NCBI GenBank assembly: GCA_004565275.1
Contig: SDOX01000021.1
Location: 1,040,230-1,104,229, forward strand
Reading direction: 5' to 3'
Origin: Nannochloropsis salina CCMP1776
Lineage: Eukaryota > Sar > Eustigmatophyceae > Eustigmatales > Monodopsidaceae
Length of the DNA: 64,000 bases
Shown here: piece by piece, positions 15,401-27,393 of the stretch
Position numbering within the stretch: the stretch's first letter is position 1
Layout: the number at the start of each line of letters is the position of its first letter
The notes under the pieces: model-generated
Told to the model about the DNA's origin: nothing
The model's database searches: none
The model's input: only the letters and a program-made list of their open reading frames with translations
Translations under genes and position numbers: made by a program

Positions 15401-17301
15401 CAAAGCTGTCAGGTAGGTGTGAACGACTGGTATATCTTCTTCAATCAAAATCTTTTCCAAGCTAGAGATATCGTCACGGCAGAAAATGATTGTACCATCT
15501 TTGTTGCGTGGCCCCTCTGCAAATGGAATTAGCACGGCATTCCGCGGGGATATCCACATCCCTTTCTCCTGCTCGCCTAAGGGGGTATGAAGCAAAGGCG
15601 AAGGTGATACAGCTTCGAAAAAGGCGTCAATCATCGCCACCCACGCCGGACTGTTCCCTTTCACCGGCCAGAGAGAGTCATAAACAGCGCCAGCTCCACA
15701 TCGTTCGGCTGCTAAGGACAAGAAACGACTGTAGCATGGCACTGCCACATCACACAGTAAAGCGCGATTCCACTCTGCTCGTAATTGCCCCTCCCCGACC
15801 ATGTCATCGCCCCACCAGATATCCCTCCGGTTGCTGGACAATTCAAAGAAACCGTTGACATGCACGGGAAGGCCCGTGGCGACAGGCAGGGGCAAAAAAC
15901 AATACGCCAATCCATGCATAGGCGTCTCACGTAAAGCGGCGAATTCTCGGGCTTCGGTTTCGTTCGAGGTCATCCCGACAGTGCTCGTAATTGTGTCATC
16001 GCTGGTGTTGACATTTTCGCTGGTCTCGACCAACACGCGTCCGGCCACCCCGCCCCAGGGTATGAGCTTTAAGTGAACGTTTTCACTTGCTGCTGCTAGC
16101 TCCGAAGCCTTTCCTCCACCAAGTCGATTGCAAACAATCCATGTTTCACGGCTGACATGTCCAGAGGGCGCACAGCTGGCGGCAATTTCCAGCAGATAGT
16201 CACTCGCAAGGGGTGGAGTAGTAAGTTTCCTTGCTCCGCTTGTACGACCTTGTCTCCCCTCTAATGAGACAGACCGAGCCATGTCCCGCTTACTGCGGAT
16301 ATCTTTTGTGATGTTGGCGATATACACGTGCGCTGTGCGTCGAAGGCCGGTATACGTTTCTCCCCCTACCCTGGATTCTTGGGTCGCTGTTGCTGCCGTC
16401 GCCATACATTCCCACACGGAGATCTGTTCCACATTTTTCAAGAAGAGGAGCATTTCGGAGGCTTCTGAAGCGAACATTCGCAACTGCGCCCGCATCGACT
16501 CCACCGTATGCACTTGTTTCGACAGGCGGCTGGTCTCCGCTTGCAAGGGCGTCCGTAAAGGAAAGCGAAAAAGTGTCGCCCTGTACGGCGATCCGCTCTT
16601 GTTATCATCCCCTCCCTTCACAATGTTACAACCATAGATGCCCTGGAAAGGGAGGAATTGGTCGGGGTATGCCTCCAGGACCTGACGATGCTTGATGAAA
16701 TCAATCATCTTACCCGGGTTTGCGGGATTAACGTTTGGGAGGTAGCTCGCCTGAGGGTCGAACATGACAATATTTTGCCCACTCACGAAGATCGGAACCT
16801 CTGTCAGATGATAGATGGCATTATATCCCTGCCCAAATCGCCCCGTCTTGGCCCCTTGCGACTCCGCCCTTTTCAGGGAGTCCCCAATTCGCTGGATGGA
16901 CTGAAAATCCAGGTCTGAAAACTCTGCATCGTTCCAACACAGAAGAGCAGGGCCCTGAAGCGAGGCCATAGATGGAGAAGCGAGGCGGTCGGTGGGATGT
17001 TGACGTGTGTCCAGGACGAGACGGACCTCGCGCGCTCCGGCGTCGTCGGCATTCTGTAGTAGTTCTTTAAAGATTGAAGTGCCCTCGGGATAATTTCGCA
17101 AGATCTCCCTGATACGTGCGGTTAAATCGACCTGAAATATAAAAATGTGGCCAAAGAAGGAGATAGTGTGAAGTATCTTGCCACACTCCGCTGTTAAGCT
17201 ATGAGAGAGGCTTCCCTGTCTTCAACTTTGTTTCAAGCACAAAAAAGGATAAAATGATGAAATCTTACCTTCTGGCCAAAGTCGTCCCCAAAAAATGTCA
17301 T
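401..17301 (-). CDS. Giant sacsin-like HSP90-fold chaperone with C-terminal RING finger
   Basis: Two exons: 17301-17269 (11 codons) and 17131-401, separated by a 137-nt GT-AG intron; product about 5587 aa. The start ATG has an in-frame TGA two codons upstream. Splicing creates FGQK/VDLTARIREIL, which matches the start of sacsin repeats. Repeat 1 (from about residue 12) has the GHKL ATPase N-box KELLQNADDAG (E34, N38, D41) and the box GRFGQGYNAIYH. Repeat 2 (about residue 1700) has SELIQNADDAG and GRFGLGVNAVYH. Repeat 3 (about 3340) is degenerate (DLVELADDV). The C-terminus (about 5536-5572) is a C3HC4 RING: CHIC, CGHTTCTSC, CPFC. Human sacsin instead ends in DnaJ and HEPN domains; the RING arrangement is that of plant sacsin-like proteins. 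Inferred role: a very large cytosolic chaperone coupled to ubiquitin ligation. Family assignment is secure; substrates are unknown. Confidence 0.93.
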
Positions 17302-18004
17302 GCGTCAGGACGCACTGGGCCACCTTTAGGCGTACCGTGTATCGATATGTAAATGTCTTTTCAGGCAGTCCCTTGTTGCCGGGAGGTTGCAGGCTCCCTT
17401 TCGGCTTGCAATGGCCAACAAGAATCGCGGTCGACGGCCCAGGGGCCGTCAAGTCCTTAACTCTGGTCATGATAATGTTATACAGGTATGAGCGACTTCG
17501 TGCGAGCATTCAGGTAACACGTCGCTGCGGTCCGGGCAGATTGACGGGGCCTGTGTGCCATAACGCGTGACGACGGAGCCGTCGGTGTAACGCCCGTGGG
17601 CCCTCTTCAATGTCTCCTTCCACACAAGCCATGAGTGCTGGAAAAATGCATGCATACAGGGCACCACCTTGGACACGAGTCATCCCGATGCATAGATTTG
17701 CATGTTTACTACCTTTTATCCATCCTGTGTGGCTTTCAGGTGGCCCTGACGCCCAGGAAGCTCGCTAAATTAAATTTTAATCGGGGGTTCCGAGCTGTCT
17801 ACTGTGCCATCCCCACCTATTTGTTTTTTACTTTCCTATGAATATGTCATTTGATCTAGAATTTCCTCTGTGGAGCGTGTCAACTATAGCTATGACATAA
17901 TTGACATAATTTGTACATCATTTAAAAATGAATTCAATACATAAGTGCGATTTTAAAAGAGATTTTCACCCTTTCTCTCAAGCCCTAGCGGAGCCAGATG
18001 TGCC
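17302..18004. promoter_or_regulatory. Divergent intergenic promoter region (sacsin-like / PIG-C)
   Basis: About 700 bp separates the start codons of two genes transcribed away from each other, so it must hold both promoters and 5' UTRs. AT-rich sequence lies in its PIG-C-proximal half (about 17850-17960). No TATA box or factor site can be assigned with confidence. Confidence 0.5.
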
Positions 18005-19665
18005 ATGGAAAGTAGCAAGCACTCAAACGGGCGGCGACGGCCACGACCAAAATCTGCACCTACGGGTGCAGGCGATGTGGTAAGACTGTAAATTGGTGAT
18101 AAAAATAATAGTAAAGCCTACCATCATCCTTATTTTGCCCTGACCCATCCACACTAGGCCCTCCTACCGCGCATCGACGACGTACCTAGATCAAGAGCGC
18201 GGTCACCGCCTTGCAGTCCACGACCTTTCCACCCTGGTGCACATTATCAGTTGAAATGGAGGATGGCCTTGTATATACGACAGCCATTCCCGGACAACCA
18301 CGTGCCTGACTCTTTCCTGGATAAGCTGGTGACCAACGGTACGTTACAACTACTGTAATGCACGTTTTCAGCGATTCTTCGGCTCTTCAGCGCTTCAGAT
18401 GGTTGGGCGCACATGCATGCTTTCATTTGTGCAATTCTTCTTGCTGGATCTAATCGCGTACGACGGCAACGGTGTACTTCGCACAGGCGGTGTCTCGCGG
18501 CCCAAGCTCATCCCTATCTTTCTCGGCGCTACTGCTGTTACGCAGCAAATCAGCGTAGTTGTGATATTCCTGGTACGTGATTGTTACTGACACATTCTAC
18601 TTTTGGCTACCTTGCTAATTGTGATGCTCAAATGCCCGCTTATAAATTTTGTGCTTCGCTTTTTCTTTACATCTGTGCTGGCTGTAAACCCTTTGTACCT
18701 CTGTGAGAGGCACCGATTTCTTTGACAATCTTTTTTCCTTTTGAGGCGCCTAAAGGTAAGCTTTAATAACTTGATTCCTCGAATGATTCATCTCCACTTT
18801 CGCATAGATGGCATTTGTCTACTCCTACCGGAAAAGCCTTTCCCTTCCCCTTCTGCTTGCCACGGATGCCGTCCTGCTTGTCGGCGGGTATTTTCTTGCA
18901 GCCTGTGTGCACCCTCGTCGAATGTTATGCATCCACACCCTCCTGTCCACAATCCTGTGGGTCAGTCTTTGTGCTGCTTGTCTACGCATCGTGGCTCCTG
19001 TCCTCCGGACTCTGACAGTTTCCTATTCAGACGACACCATTTACGCCCTCGCGTTGCTGCTTTCGGGCTTGCATCTCGTTTTCTACGATTACGGCGCCGC
19101 ATGGCCCTCTAAATCTTCTTCTTCCCCATCGGGTTTGTCGGCCGATTCCAACCTGGACTTGAACGTGTCAGAGGGAGGCGGGATCGGTGCGAGTGTAAAT
19201 GGGAACAGGCCCAATCTTCCAGTAGCAGGAGCGGCACGGGACGAGCCTAGGGCAGCGGCAGCTCTTCTGGCCTCTCCTGCCCACTTTCACGGCACTTTTT
19301 CATTGAATGCCGCCTTCTTTGCCGCTGTGCTCCTCGCCTCGCGTCTGGAAAGCAACGAAGAAGTGTTTGGTTTTGTCTTTTTGGCTATCCAGCTTTTCGC
19401 ATTCTTCCCCCTGGGACACCACCTTGCCCGCCGTCGATCCACGACTTTGCATTTGTTGGTCGCTCTCGGCTTGGTTGCAACCGCCACATGCGCGCTGGCG
19501 ATGGCACCAGAACATCGATCGTTGCTTGTCATGTATTTGATGGGCGTCGGCTTCGTTTCGTTCGTATGCCCCGTGTGGTTGCAGCACATCCATAAGTATA
19601 AATTCACAATCCAGGGCCCTTGGGACGTGGCATCAGTTGAGGGAGCCGGGGGAGAGGATTTCTAG
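18005..19665 (+). CDS. PIGC: GPI-GlcNAc transferase subunit C (PIG-C/Gpi2)
   Basis: Subunit of the ER complex that adds GlcNAc to phosphatidylinositol, the first step of GPI-anchor synthesis. Exons 18005-18079, 18158-18338, 18487-18572, 18808-19665; phases agree and give 399 aa. Diagnostic motifs: WRMALYIRQPFPDNHVPDSF in exon 2 (family W..VLY.RQP.PDNY), ATAVTQQISVVV in exon 3, TVSYSDDTIYALA, LVFYDYGA, SLNAAFFAAVLLASRL, and near the C-terminus IQGPWDVA. Multiple hydrophobic helices follow, as expected. For intron 2 the acceptor at 18486 was chosen because it gives exactly the family spacing between the Asn of exon 2 and the QQ pair; an acceptor at 18390 is also in frame but inserts 32 residues. 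The loop after FYDYGA carries an extra Ser/Gly-rich insertion of roughly 60 residues not typical of the family. Confidence 0.9.
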
Positions 19666-19869
19666 GAATACAAAGAACTTTGTAAAATTTGTGTAAAATA
19701 GACTTCAACGATCAGTAAGGATACGGCAAAGCACCATGTTATTTTTTTATTTACTTATTATCCACGTTATCGTATGTGCCACCGTGAAGCACATGAACAA
19801 ATGTACACTCACGACAATATTAAGTCTCACATTCCTTATACATCATGAATGAAAAATGGGTCCCCCTTT

Positions 19870-22800
19870 TCAATTTTTGGGAAAATTACCTGCCAACGGG
19901 GCAGGAGGACTGCGCAAAGAGCCTATCCAGTCCTCGATAAATTTGCTTTCTCTAACCCACTCAGTCTTCCCCTTGCGCGTCTCGCGTTCACGAGGGGCGG
20001 CAAAGCCACCGCGAAAAGAAGAAGTAGGAAGCTTGGCGGCTGGCGCGGAAGTGAAAGGATTGCCGGTTCGTTGCTGATTGCGACGTTTTTTTTCGAGGAG
20101 TTGCAAGAAATGCTTAGTAGTCTTGTCCTGCTGCTTCATCTTGGGCGCCTGAGCCACTGGTGCTGGGTTTATGGGATGAGATGTGCCATTGATGGCAAGC
20201 CCAGCTAATGCCTTGTTCACTTGTTCTTTTACAACTGATTCGATATTAGCGACTCCTTTTGTGGTGTGCTTGGTCGAGCCCTGTTTCTGCTCCTTCTTCG
20301 ATGGGGAGGACTTTGACTTTGAAGCACTTTTACTCCCGCTACTCAATAAGTTAATGCCATCCGACTCTGTTCATTTGCAGATATGTGGTTGAACATTTGA
20401 ATTTGCAGTACACCAAATTTACCTTCCCATCTTCACGACGCAAACATAAGGACAATATAATTTTAAAAATTGACTTTCAAAAATAAGCGTACCTGCTTCT
20501 ATAAGGAGCTTGTCAAGGTCTTCCAATTCTCCCAGTAATGCCCGGTTCTGGTGCTGCAGACGTAATGCCTCTCGACGGGCACATGCGAGTTCCTCCTCCA
20601 TCTGCAGCTGGTGGGAGAGGTCTGGTATGTCTCCCAAACATTCGCTCTCTTGCCCGTCCTCCTCATCGCAACAATTATGTTTGCTTCGATTTTCACCGCG
20701 ACTGCCATAGCTCGAGGTATTTTGGTAGTGGTGGACGGTAGAAATTGAATTCTCATCCTCGCTGGCACATTCAGCATTGCACACCGCCACTGTCTCGGCA
20801 GTGACATTTCCTCCATGATACTGCTGCTGCTGCTGCTGCTGCTGCTGCGGCTGCTGCTGCTGCTGCTGCTTGTTAATGCCCGAGAGTAACGTCTCCACCA
20901 GAGACTTGGTGGCATCACGCGATTCCAAAGTCCGCAATTTTTCTGTTGAGGTGGGTTCTAAACTGGTGAGCATATTCCTCGACATCGAAGTCGATTAGCA
21001 GAAGAAAATCTGATGCCAAATTTACCTTTTAGCTCTGTATTTTCCTGTCGCAAGCACTCATTTACGCCTGACAGACGACTGTCCGCGACGGATATCGGGG
21101 ACCGGCCCTGCAAGTTAGGGATTTCTCCATGGTCGTAGCGAGCAAAAGATGTTGGTGACGCGTACAAGGACTCGTGACGTGGAGAGGTAAAGGTAGCATT
21201 TCCTCCACGACTCTCCGATTTTTCGATCCATCGGCGCAATTCTGCACCCAGTGCAGCGGTTTCACTGCGCAAGCCGTCTCTCAAAGCCCAGCCATCAGCA
21301 TGCGCAGCAAGGCGCTCAAGCGTAAGGACCCTGTCATGCAATGAACGCGCGATACGGCAAGAATCTCGGCGTAGCTCTGACAGTGCGGCGTCCTTGACAT
21401 GGAGTTGGTCCATGAGCTCCAAGCGCTGCTGTTGATGCTGTTGTTGCAAAGCCTCCACATTAGCAGATGCCGACTGCTGCTGCTGAAATTTCAGTCGCAA
21501 TGAATTGATTTCCTCCTGGAGTGCAGTATTCTTACGCATGTTTTCCGCAGCATCAAACTTGGCTTTGTCAAGCTGGAGAGTGCTTTCTTGAAGCTCCTGT
21601 GCCACTTGCCGCCCATCATGTTCGGCCTTCGAGAGTTGTTGCTGCAGCTGGTCATAATACTCCAGGTTGCGTAAGTACGGATTCCTCGATTCCCATTCAT
21701 TTTTCTCCTTCTGCAATAGCTCCAAGCGGGTTTCAAGGCGCTGAAGGTCTTGCGCGTGCGACGCTTTGGTCTCGTCCAGAAGCTGTCTGAGGTAGCCCCG
21801 ATCGTTCTGTTTTTGTTTTTTTATTTTTTTATGAGCGGCATGAAGAAGTCAACAATCTCAAAATCAAGACCAGCTTCATGCTGCAACGTACCTCTAATTG
21901 TCGATTGGAGAGCTCCAGTTCCTGATACTCGTGTCGAAGAGTTGTGAGCGCATTCTCCAATTCATGGATCCTTTGTGACTTGGCAGTGAGCTCCTGGCTC
22001 TTGAAGCGTTGCAGCTCTTCTTGCGCGAGTCGCGAATCGGACTGGGCCACATCACGGTCCACACGCATAGATTGAAGCTGAATTTGAACCTCCGTAAGCC
22101 TAGTTTTAAGGGCAATAGCCTCGTTGTTCGAGGGCTCTGCAATCCCTGGGGCGGGAATCGGCGGCAGTGGACTAAGCGTATTAGCTTGGCCATCTGTGGC
22201 ACTGTGTGGTCGGCTAGGGTTCGTTTCCTCAGGCTCCGTGCCCGAGCGATGAGCGCAAAGTGGCTCGGTCGCGTAAGTATCGTACGTTTCTACTTGCGAT
22301 GCATGCCCTTCGTGGCCGACCTCTTCGTCGTCCTCACTGTCGAGGGGGACTTGGGCAGCAAGGTCCGCAGCCATTGTACTCCCCATGGATTCCTTCAATC
22401 TTTCCAAGCGTTGCTTAGGATCGCTGACAGTTTCTTTCAGTACGTGTCGCATATTTTCTTTCCGACCTCCACTCAAGCGCTGAACCAATCCGCCAAAATC
22501 TTCGTGTGCAATCGACGAGTCCTGTAGGTCGCAGTCACGCACAGGGGTGCCCAGATCCACCTTTGAATAAATTGACGTGTCTGGTCGCCTTGCCTTGTCA
22601 TGCTTACTCCGCCGTCGTACACATAAAGGCTCCCCAAAGTGTAGCGCATGCAAAGCGTCGTGATATCCGCCCGGCGTGGGGTCCAAACACAGCAACAAGT
22701 AGGCGTGCCCTCCCGTGGGGTCAGCCAAAGCACCTCGCGTCAACCAGGTGATGGCCGAGGCTCGTGATAAGAAAGCCACATCTTCGCCTTTCCCTAAGTG

Positions 22801-25800
22801 CTTGAGCATGGTACCAAGGGCTGTCAGGGATTGCTGAATCGTATTGGGCTGACGAGATTTGCCGTCGATGCTAAGACTGCTGGTATAGCGTCGTCTCGGT
22901 GAGGACGGGGACGATGAAACAAAAGATGAGGTTTTGGAGGGGGCGCGCCGAGCATTTTCAGCATTGTTTTCGTTCATGACTGATAGTGAGCTGGCAAGTT
23001 CCACAAAAAGCATCTGTGTTTTGCCAATTAGTGCACCGCTTTCTGCAAATCTGTATAAATGAAATAAGGGGAGGAGTCATTTGAATAAATGCTCGAAGAG
23101 CCATCTTCCCTGTGTGTTTTCTAAAGTTTATATAGCCTTCGCGCTTTACCTTTGAATATATGCCGTCAACAGCATGTGACTACCCGGACTGCCTCCTGCG
23201 CGTCGTCGTGAGGACGTCAAGGCCACAAGGACTTGCTGCAGCCGTGCCACTGTCGGAATAGCCTCGATGGTCAAATGTTCGACGTATGGACCGTCGTCCG
23301 GATGCTCTCTTATACGCAAAGGACCAATAGTGGGGGCGTTAAGGTCGAGCAACAGATCTTGCAAGCCCCCTACGACGGATATTTCAAGAGCCGACATGCT
23401 TAACGAGAAGCCAGCAGCGTTAGCTTCCTGCTCAGACAGCATCTTTGCCAAGATTCTAGGAGCCAGTCCTAAGTCCGGATGCGTCTGCAGAGTGCGATCC
23501 TGAAAGAGTGCCTCTTCCGGGCCGAACAAAGTGTAGGTTTTGCCACTTTTGGTCGCGCCAAAGGCAAAGCACACGACGTTGATGCCTGTTGGGGACGTTG
23601 CGGGAAAACCAGGGGAAAGCATGATTCGTCTTTCGGCCAAGGAGAAGTCAGAGAGAGTATTTTGGCCCATGTCTTATCGAGAAATACCTAGTTCCAGGAC
23701 CTCGTGCTCCATGGCGCGACCGAGGTCGGAGTAGAGGGCGGCTTGGTCCACGCTATGATTGCCCTCGGAGTTGCCTGACCTGTGGCGGTCATCGGTGTCA
23801 TACATCGATCAGCCATGGCAAGGAAGGGAACATGCAATACTGACTAGGTACCATAGCGACCATGGGACGCCCCCTCTGTCCCGAGCCCCTCCACAGGCAC
23901 ACGAATCCGACGTTACCACTTACCAATACGCCCGGTCCAGCTCGAAGGCGCGGGCCCATTCCAGACTGCCCCTTCGCCCGTCGGCCGACGCCCGGTTAAG
24001 GGCCGCCACCAAAGCCAGCACTGCGTCGGGGCGGGCGTTTTCAAAAACCTCCGGATTGACCAGGACAAGGCGATGCTCGTTCACCACCGTCAAATGGGGG
24101 TACGATGCGTTCGAAGATTGAGGCTGTGAGGGGGTGGGGGCGTGCGGAATGGCCGACCCGCGAAACGCTGGCGTCGACACATGCGATGGGCTGGAAGGGG
24201 TCAGATAGGCGCGGACGCGGGCCACGACGGTCAGTGGAGGCGGGTATGCCGGTGCGCGCGACGGGCACCGACGACCAATGTCGGCCTCATGAATGTCTAC
24301 CGGCATCTTTAACCCTGACACCAGAAAAGGTCCTTCATCTGGGGGCAGCGCAGGCGGCAAGAGCGGGGGGGAGGGGGGGAGCGGCACCTGAGTTGCATCC
24401 TTTCCCGAGGATGTGATGAAATAATCGTCCCACTCCTGCTGCCCCGAGCATCTTGCGTCCTCCGTGCTCCCTTGCCTTTCCCCGCCCTTCCCCGCCCCTC
24501 CTTCTGCGTGGTCGCGGGCAGCCTCAAGGCCGTCGTCCTCCTCGTCGTCACTTTCCACGTGGAGGCACAGCTCAGTCCTCTGCGTCCCGGAGGCCGTTGC
24601 CCTGGTTGACATGTGGAGCACATCGTCTTCGCGCCCCTGATCCTCGACTCCCGCCACCGAAAAAGCTAAGGTATCTTCAGCTTCCATTCCTGCCACGTCG
24701 TCTTCTGAATCACTCTCCAGGGCCATCAAAGTCTCATTAAGGACGTCGGAAGCGAGGTCGAGTGTCCTGAGGCGCGTCTCGTCCCCTGCTGGTGGACGAA
24801 CACCCTGAGAAGTTGCCAGATTCGCCTGCTTCATGGAAGAAACTGCCGCCTCAGGAGAGTGAGCATCCAAAGCTGTCTCGTTAGCCCCCTCCTTCGTAGG
24901 AGGATTAAATGCTGCACATAAAGTGGCATCAGAAAATGTTATTCGCCTCTCCGCATGCTTCACCTCCTCCTCCATTCGCACGTCGTCGATTTCCTTCCCC
25001 CCTTCCTCCTCTTCCTCCCCCTCCTCCTCTGTCGCTCCCTCATCCGCCCTGGGATCGTATTCGGCATTACAAGGTCTTCTTCCGGCCGTCTGTCTATCAT
25101 AAATAACTCCCGCGTCACTGTCCTCACTCCCCTCGCTGACGTCACTGTCGCCATCGGCCAGATGCGCGACCAGATGACCAGTATCCAAGCGAGCCAGCAT
25201 TTGCCGCACCTTTTCAGCGTCGTGAGGGGGATGTTTCGCAAGAGTATCTTGGAAATGAATCTCGTCCATCGACGTGGACCCTCGAGCAGAGGGTGATCGG
25301 AAAATGGGGCAGACAGGGGACGACGACGCAGGGATGGGGTTGGCGACGGGAGCAGCGGGAGCGGGATGGGTAACAGACGTAGACGGAGGTGCTGGCTCTC
25401 GTAGCCTTGATGCGGGGGAAGGAGGCTTGCTGTCATCGTCTGGCAAAGGTTGCAATTGAGCAACGCCTGTCCGACGTGGGCGCATGACACGGGTGGGTTG
25501 TAAAGACTAGCAGGGTTGCGACTTGAAAACGGACGATCACAGTGGGCCACGCACGCGATAAGACAATAGTAATTTGATGCTCGGCGAAAAAGAGCAGAAA
25601 AATTTTCAATCTCGTTGCCTCGTGACAAATCCCACTGTCTCCTCCACGCTCAAAGACGTACATTGATGCAGATACCCTCGTTCTATATCGCCACCTCCAG
25701 TGGCCTTGCCCGTCTCAGGCAGCTTCGCAGGATTTTCCATAATATGGTTTATGCTGGCATGTAATTGCTTGTAAAGGATTTCGTCCATTATCAAGGCTGC

Positions 25801-26175
25801 CCCGAAATGCAACGCCTCCTACATTTAGGGAGAGTAAGAGACAGGGACAGGTATGACTCGATTGGTCCGCTTGGCCCATATGACTCCGACCTCCGCGCTA
25901 ACTAACCTATATCCGTGGTCACTCGTAGCTTGTCGACACTAAAGTCGAAGTTTCCTCATCGTACTCTACGAGGTAAGCTCCCGATACGATCGTGGAGAGC
26001 GAGAAAGGAGTAGTTGAGCTCTCTGGGAGTGAGCTCCTCGGGACGCGAGAACCTGAGCGGGAGTAACTCACAGGCGCCGGGGCATGCACCGCAGTGAAAC
26101 GTACAAATCGCTCACCTGTCTTAAAGATGGAGTAGTTGCCAGATAGGAATTTGCAAAAGAGTAAGGCTCGGTCAT
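19870..26175 (-). CDS. Kinesin-like protein with degenerate motor domain
   Basis: Nine exons: 26175-26116, 25818-25662, 25466-23924, 23779-23688, 23585-23150, 23050-21892, 21806-21026, 20957-20493, 20366-19870. All junctions are GT-AG and in phase; product about 1729 aa. Layout: acidic, disordered N-terminus (about 1-480); kinesin-type core from VVARVRAYL (about 484) through P-loop FAFGATKSGKTYTLF (about 625) to SLTALGTML and LLLCLDPTPGG; then coiled coil; then polyQ (K-Q6-P-Q9, exon 8); then a basic C-terminus. The P-loop fits GxxxxGKT. Switch I, normally NxxSSRSH, is reduced to GSPGSHML, and switch II, normally DLAGSE, reads VELASS. ATP-driven motility is therefore doubtful; a microtubule-binding or scaffold role is inferred. 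The first two exons are joined on splice phase alone and are the least certain part. Subfamily not recognised. Confidence 0.8.
20821..20868 (-). repeat. CAG trinucleotide repeat encoding polyglutamine
   Basis: On the plus strand the tract reads nine CTG, one CGG, then six CTG triplets. On the coding (minus) strand it encodes six Gln, one Pro and nine Gln in exon 8 of the kinesin-like gene. Uninterrupted CAG runs of this kind are prone to length change. Confidence 0.95.
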
Positions 26176-26414
26176 AATTGATATCCTTTGGCGTCTCAGG
26201 GTGGCATTGCGTGCATGGGCCCTCGGATCGGAGGCGCGAACAAGCACGTCGAGCGGACGAGTCAACGGCAGCGCCGCTCGAATTTTATTGCCAAAAGGAG
26301 AGCCCAAGGCTCCCAGATGAATTGATGTAGGCTGCGCTATGAGTAATTGAATGAAATATTAACAATTAAAAATCATGACCAAGGTTCTGATTTCCATCGC
26401 ATTTTAGGACGTGT
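26176..26414. promoter_or_regulatory. Short divergent promoter (kinesin-like / HD-domain gene)
   Basis: Only about 240 bp lie between the two start codons of oppositely transcribed genes. The minus-strand frame of the kinesin-like first exon stays open for some distance upstream of its first ATG but has no further Met, so this part is probably 5' UTR. No specific binding site was recognised. Confidence 0.45.
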
Positions 26415-27393
26415 ATGTGGGGCGGCTCCTGCTGCATTTTTTTTTTCTCGCTTTTCGTATCATTCGCAGCGACCCGCAGCTTCCTTTTCGGTGCATCTTC
26501 GAGTCCTACGGGGGCTCCGCATTGCGTCATGGCAAGTGATATGTCAAGTCAATTGGCTACAAACGTCTCTCCACCCTCTGCTTCTCAGGCATTGGATTTT
26601 TTGCGGGTGGTGGGTAAATTAAAAACCCTCAAGCGCACAGGATGGGTCAACAACAAGGTTGCACTGCCCGAGTCGGTGGCAGATCACATGTACCGGATGG
26701 CCATGTGCTCATTCCTAATCACAGACCCGGCTTTAGATCGGACGCGGCTCATGAAGCTGGCAGTAGTGCATGATCTTGCGGAGGCCTTGGTAGGCGATAT
26801 CGTTCCCCACGACGAGCGGTACACCAAGGAGCTGAAAAGGACTTTGGAAGAGGTACGAAATTACACTTCAAGCGTGCGTAATTACTTTATTCACATATTT
26901 GACCATCATAGTAGGATGTATTGCTGGAAACCTCCGGTGAAGAGGGATATTTCCATCAATGTCATAAATCGTCCTATCTTACCGACGCCATCGCTTACCT
27001 GACAGGATGCAATCAGAAGCATCGCAGGAGACCTCGGTCATGAGGGCATCAGCGCAGAAATTGTGTCCCTTTGGCTTGAATACGAAGACCAATCGACCCC
27101 CGAAGCACGCGTTGTCAAAGACTTCGATAAGTAAGAGGAAGGTGGATGAAGTGCGCTTAAGTGGGAGGACATGATCTAATAAAGCAATGATTCAGTGACT
27201 TTTATTTTAAATCGCGATTTGTTCAATTCACTTCTACAATAGGTTTGAGATGATATTGCAAGCAGACGAATACGAACGGAGTCAGCCCGAGCAAAACTTA
27301 GAAGACTTCTTCCAAAGTACAGCGAACGCTTTCCAGCACCCTCAAGTGAGAGAGTGGGACGCAGAATTAAGAAAACAGCGGGATGCAAAATAA
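26415..27393 (+). CDS. HDDC2: HD-domain 5'-deoxynucleotidase (HDDC2/YfbR-like)
   Basis: Metal-dependent phosphohydrolase of the HDDC2 family, whose members dephosphorylate deoxynucleoside 5'-monophosphates. Exons 26415-26852, 27006-27130, 27243-27393 join in phase to 237 aa. HD motifs are visible: ESVADHMYRMA (first His), then KLAVVHDLAEALVGDI with the catalytic His-Asp pair, then PHDERYTKE. The C-terminal half (LWLEYEDQSTPEARVVKDFDK, FEMILQADEYE) is characteristic of HDDC2. Ahead of the catalytic region is an unusual hydrophobic leader (WGGSCCIFFFSLFVSFAATR) that looks like a signal peptide or organelle presequence; a second Met at 26529 would give a cytosolic form. The fold call is firm; localisation is inferred. 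Confidence 0.9.

Noticed and set aside
17099-17101. TTG or internal start for the sacsin-like protein at its longest continuous frame
   Set aside because: An upstream exon (17301-17269) with a proper ATG and matching splice phase supplies the conserved FGQK start.
23671-23688. Apparent break in the kinesin-like motor between EVLELG and the P-loop exon
   Set aside because: A 102-nt GT-AG intron (23687-23586) restores the frame and the family motif, so it is not a real break.
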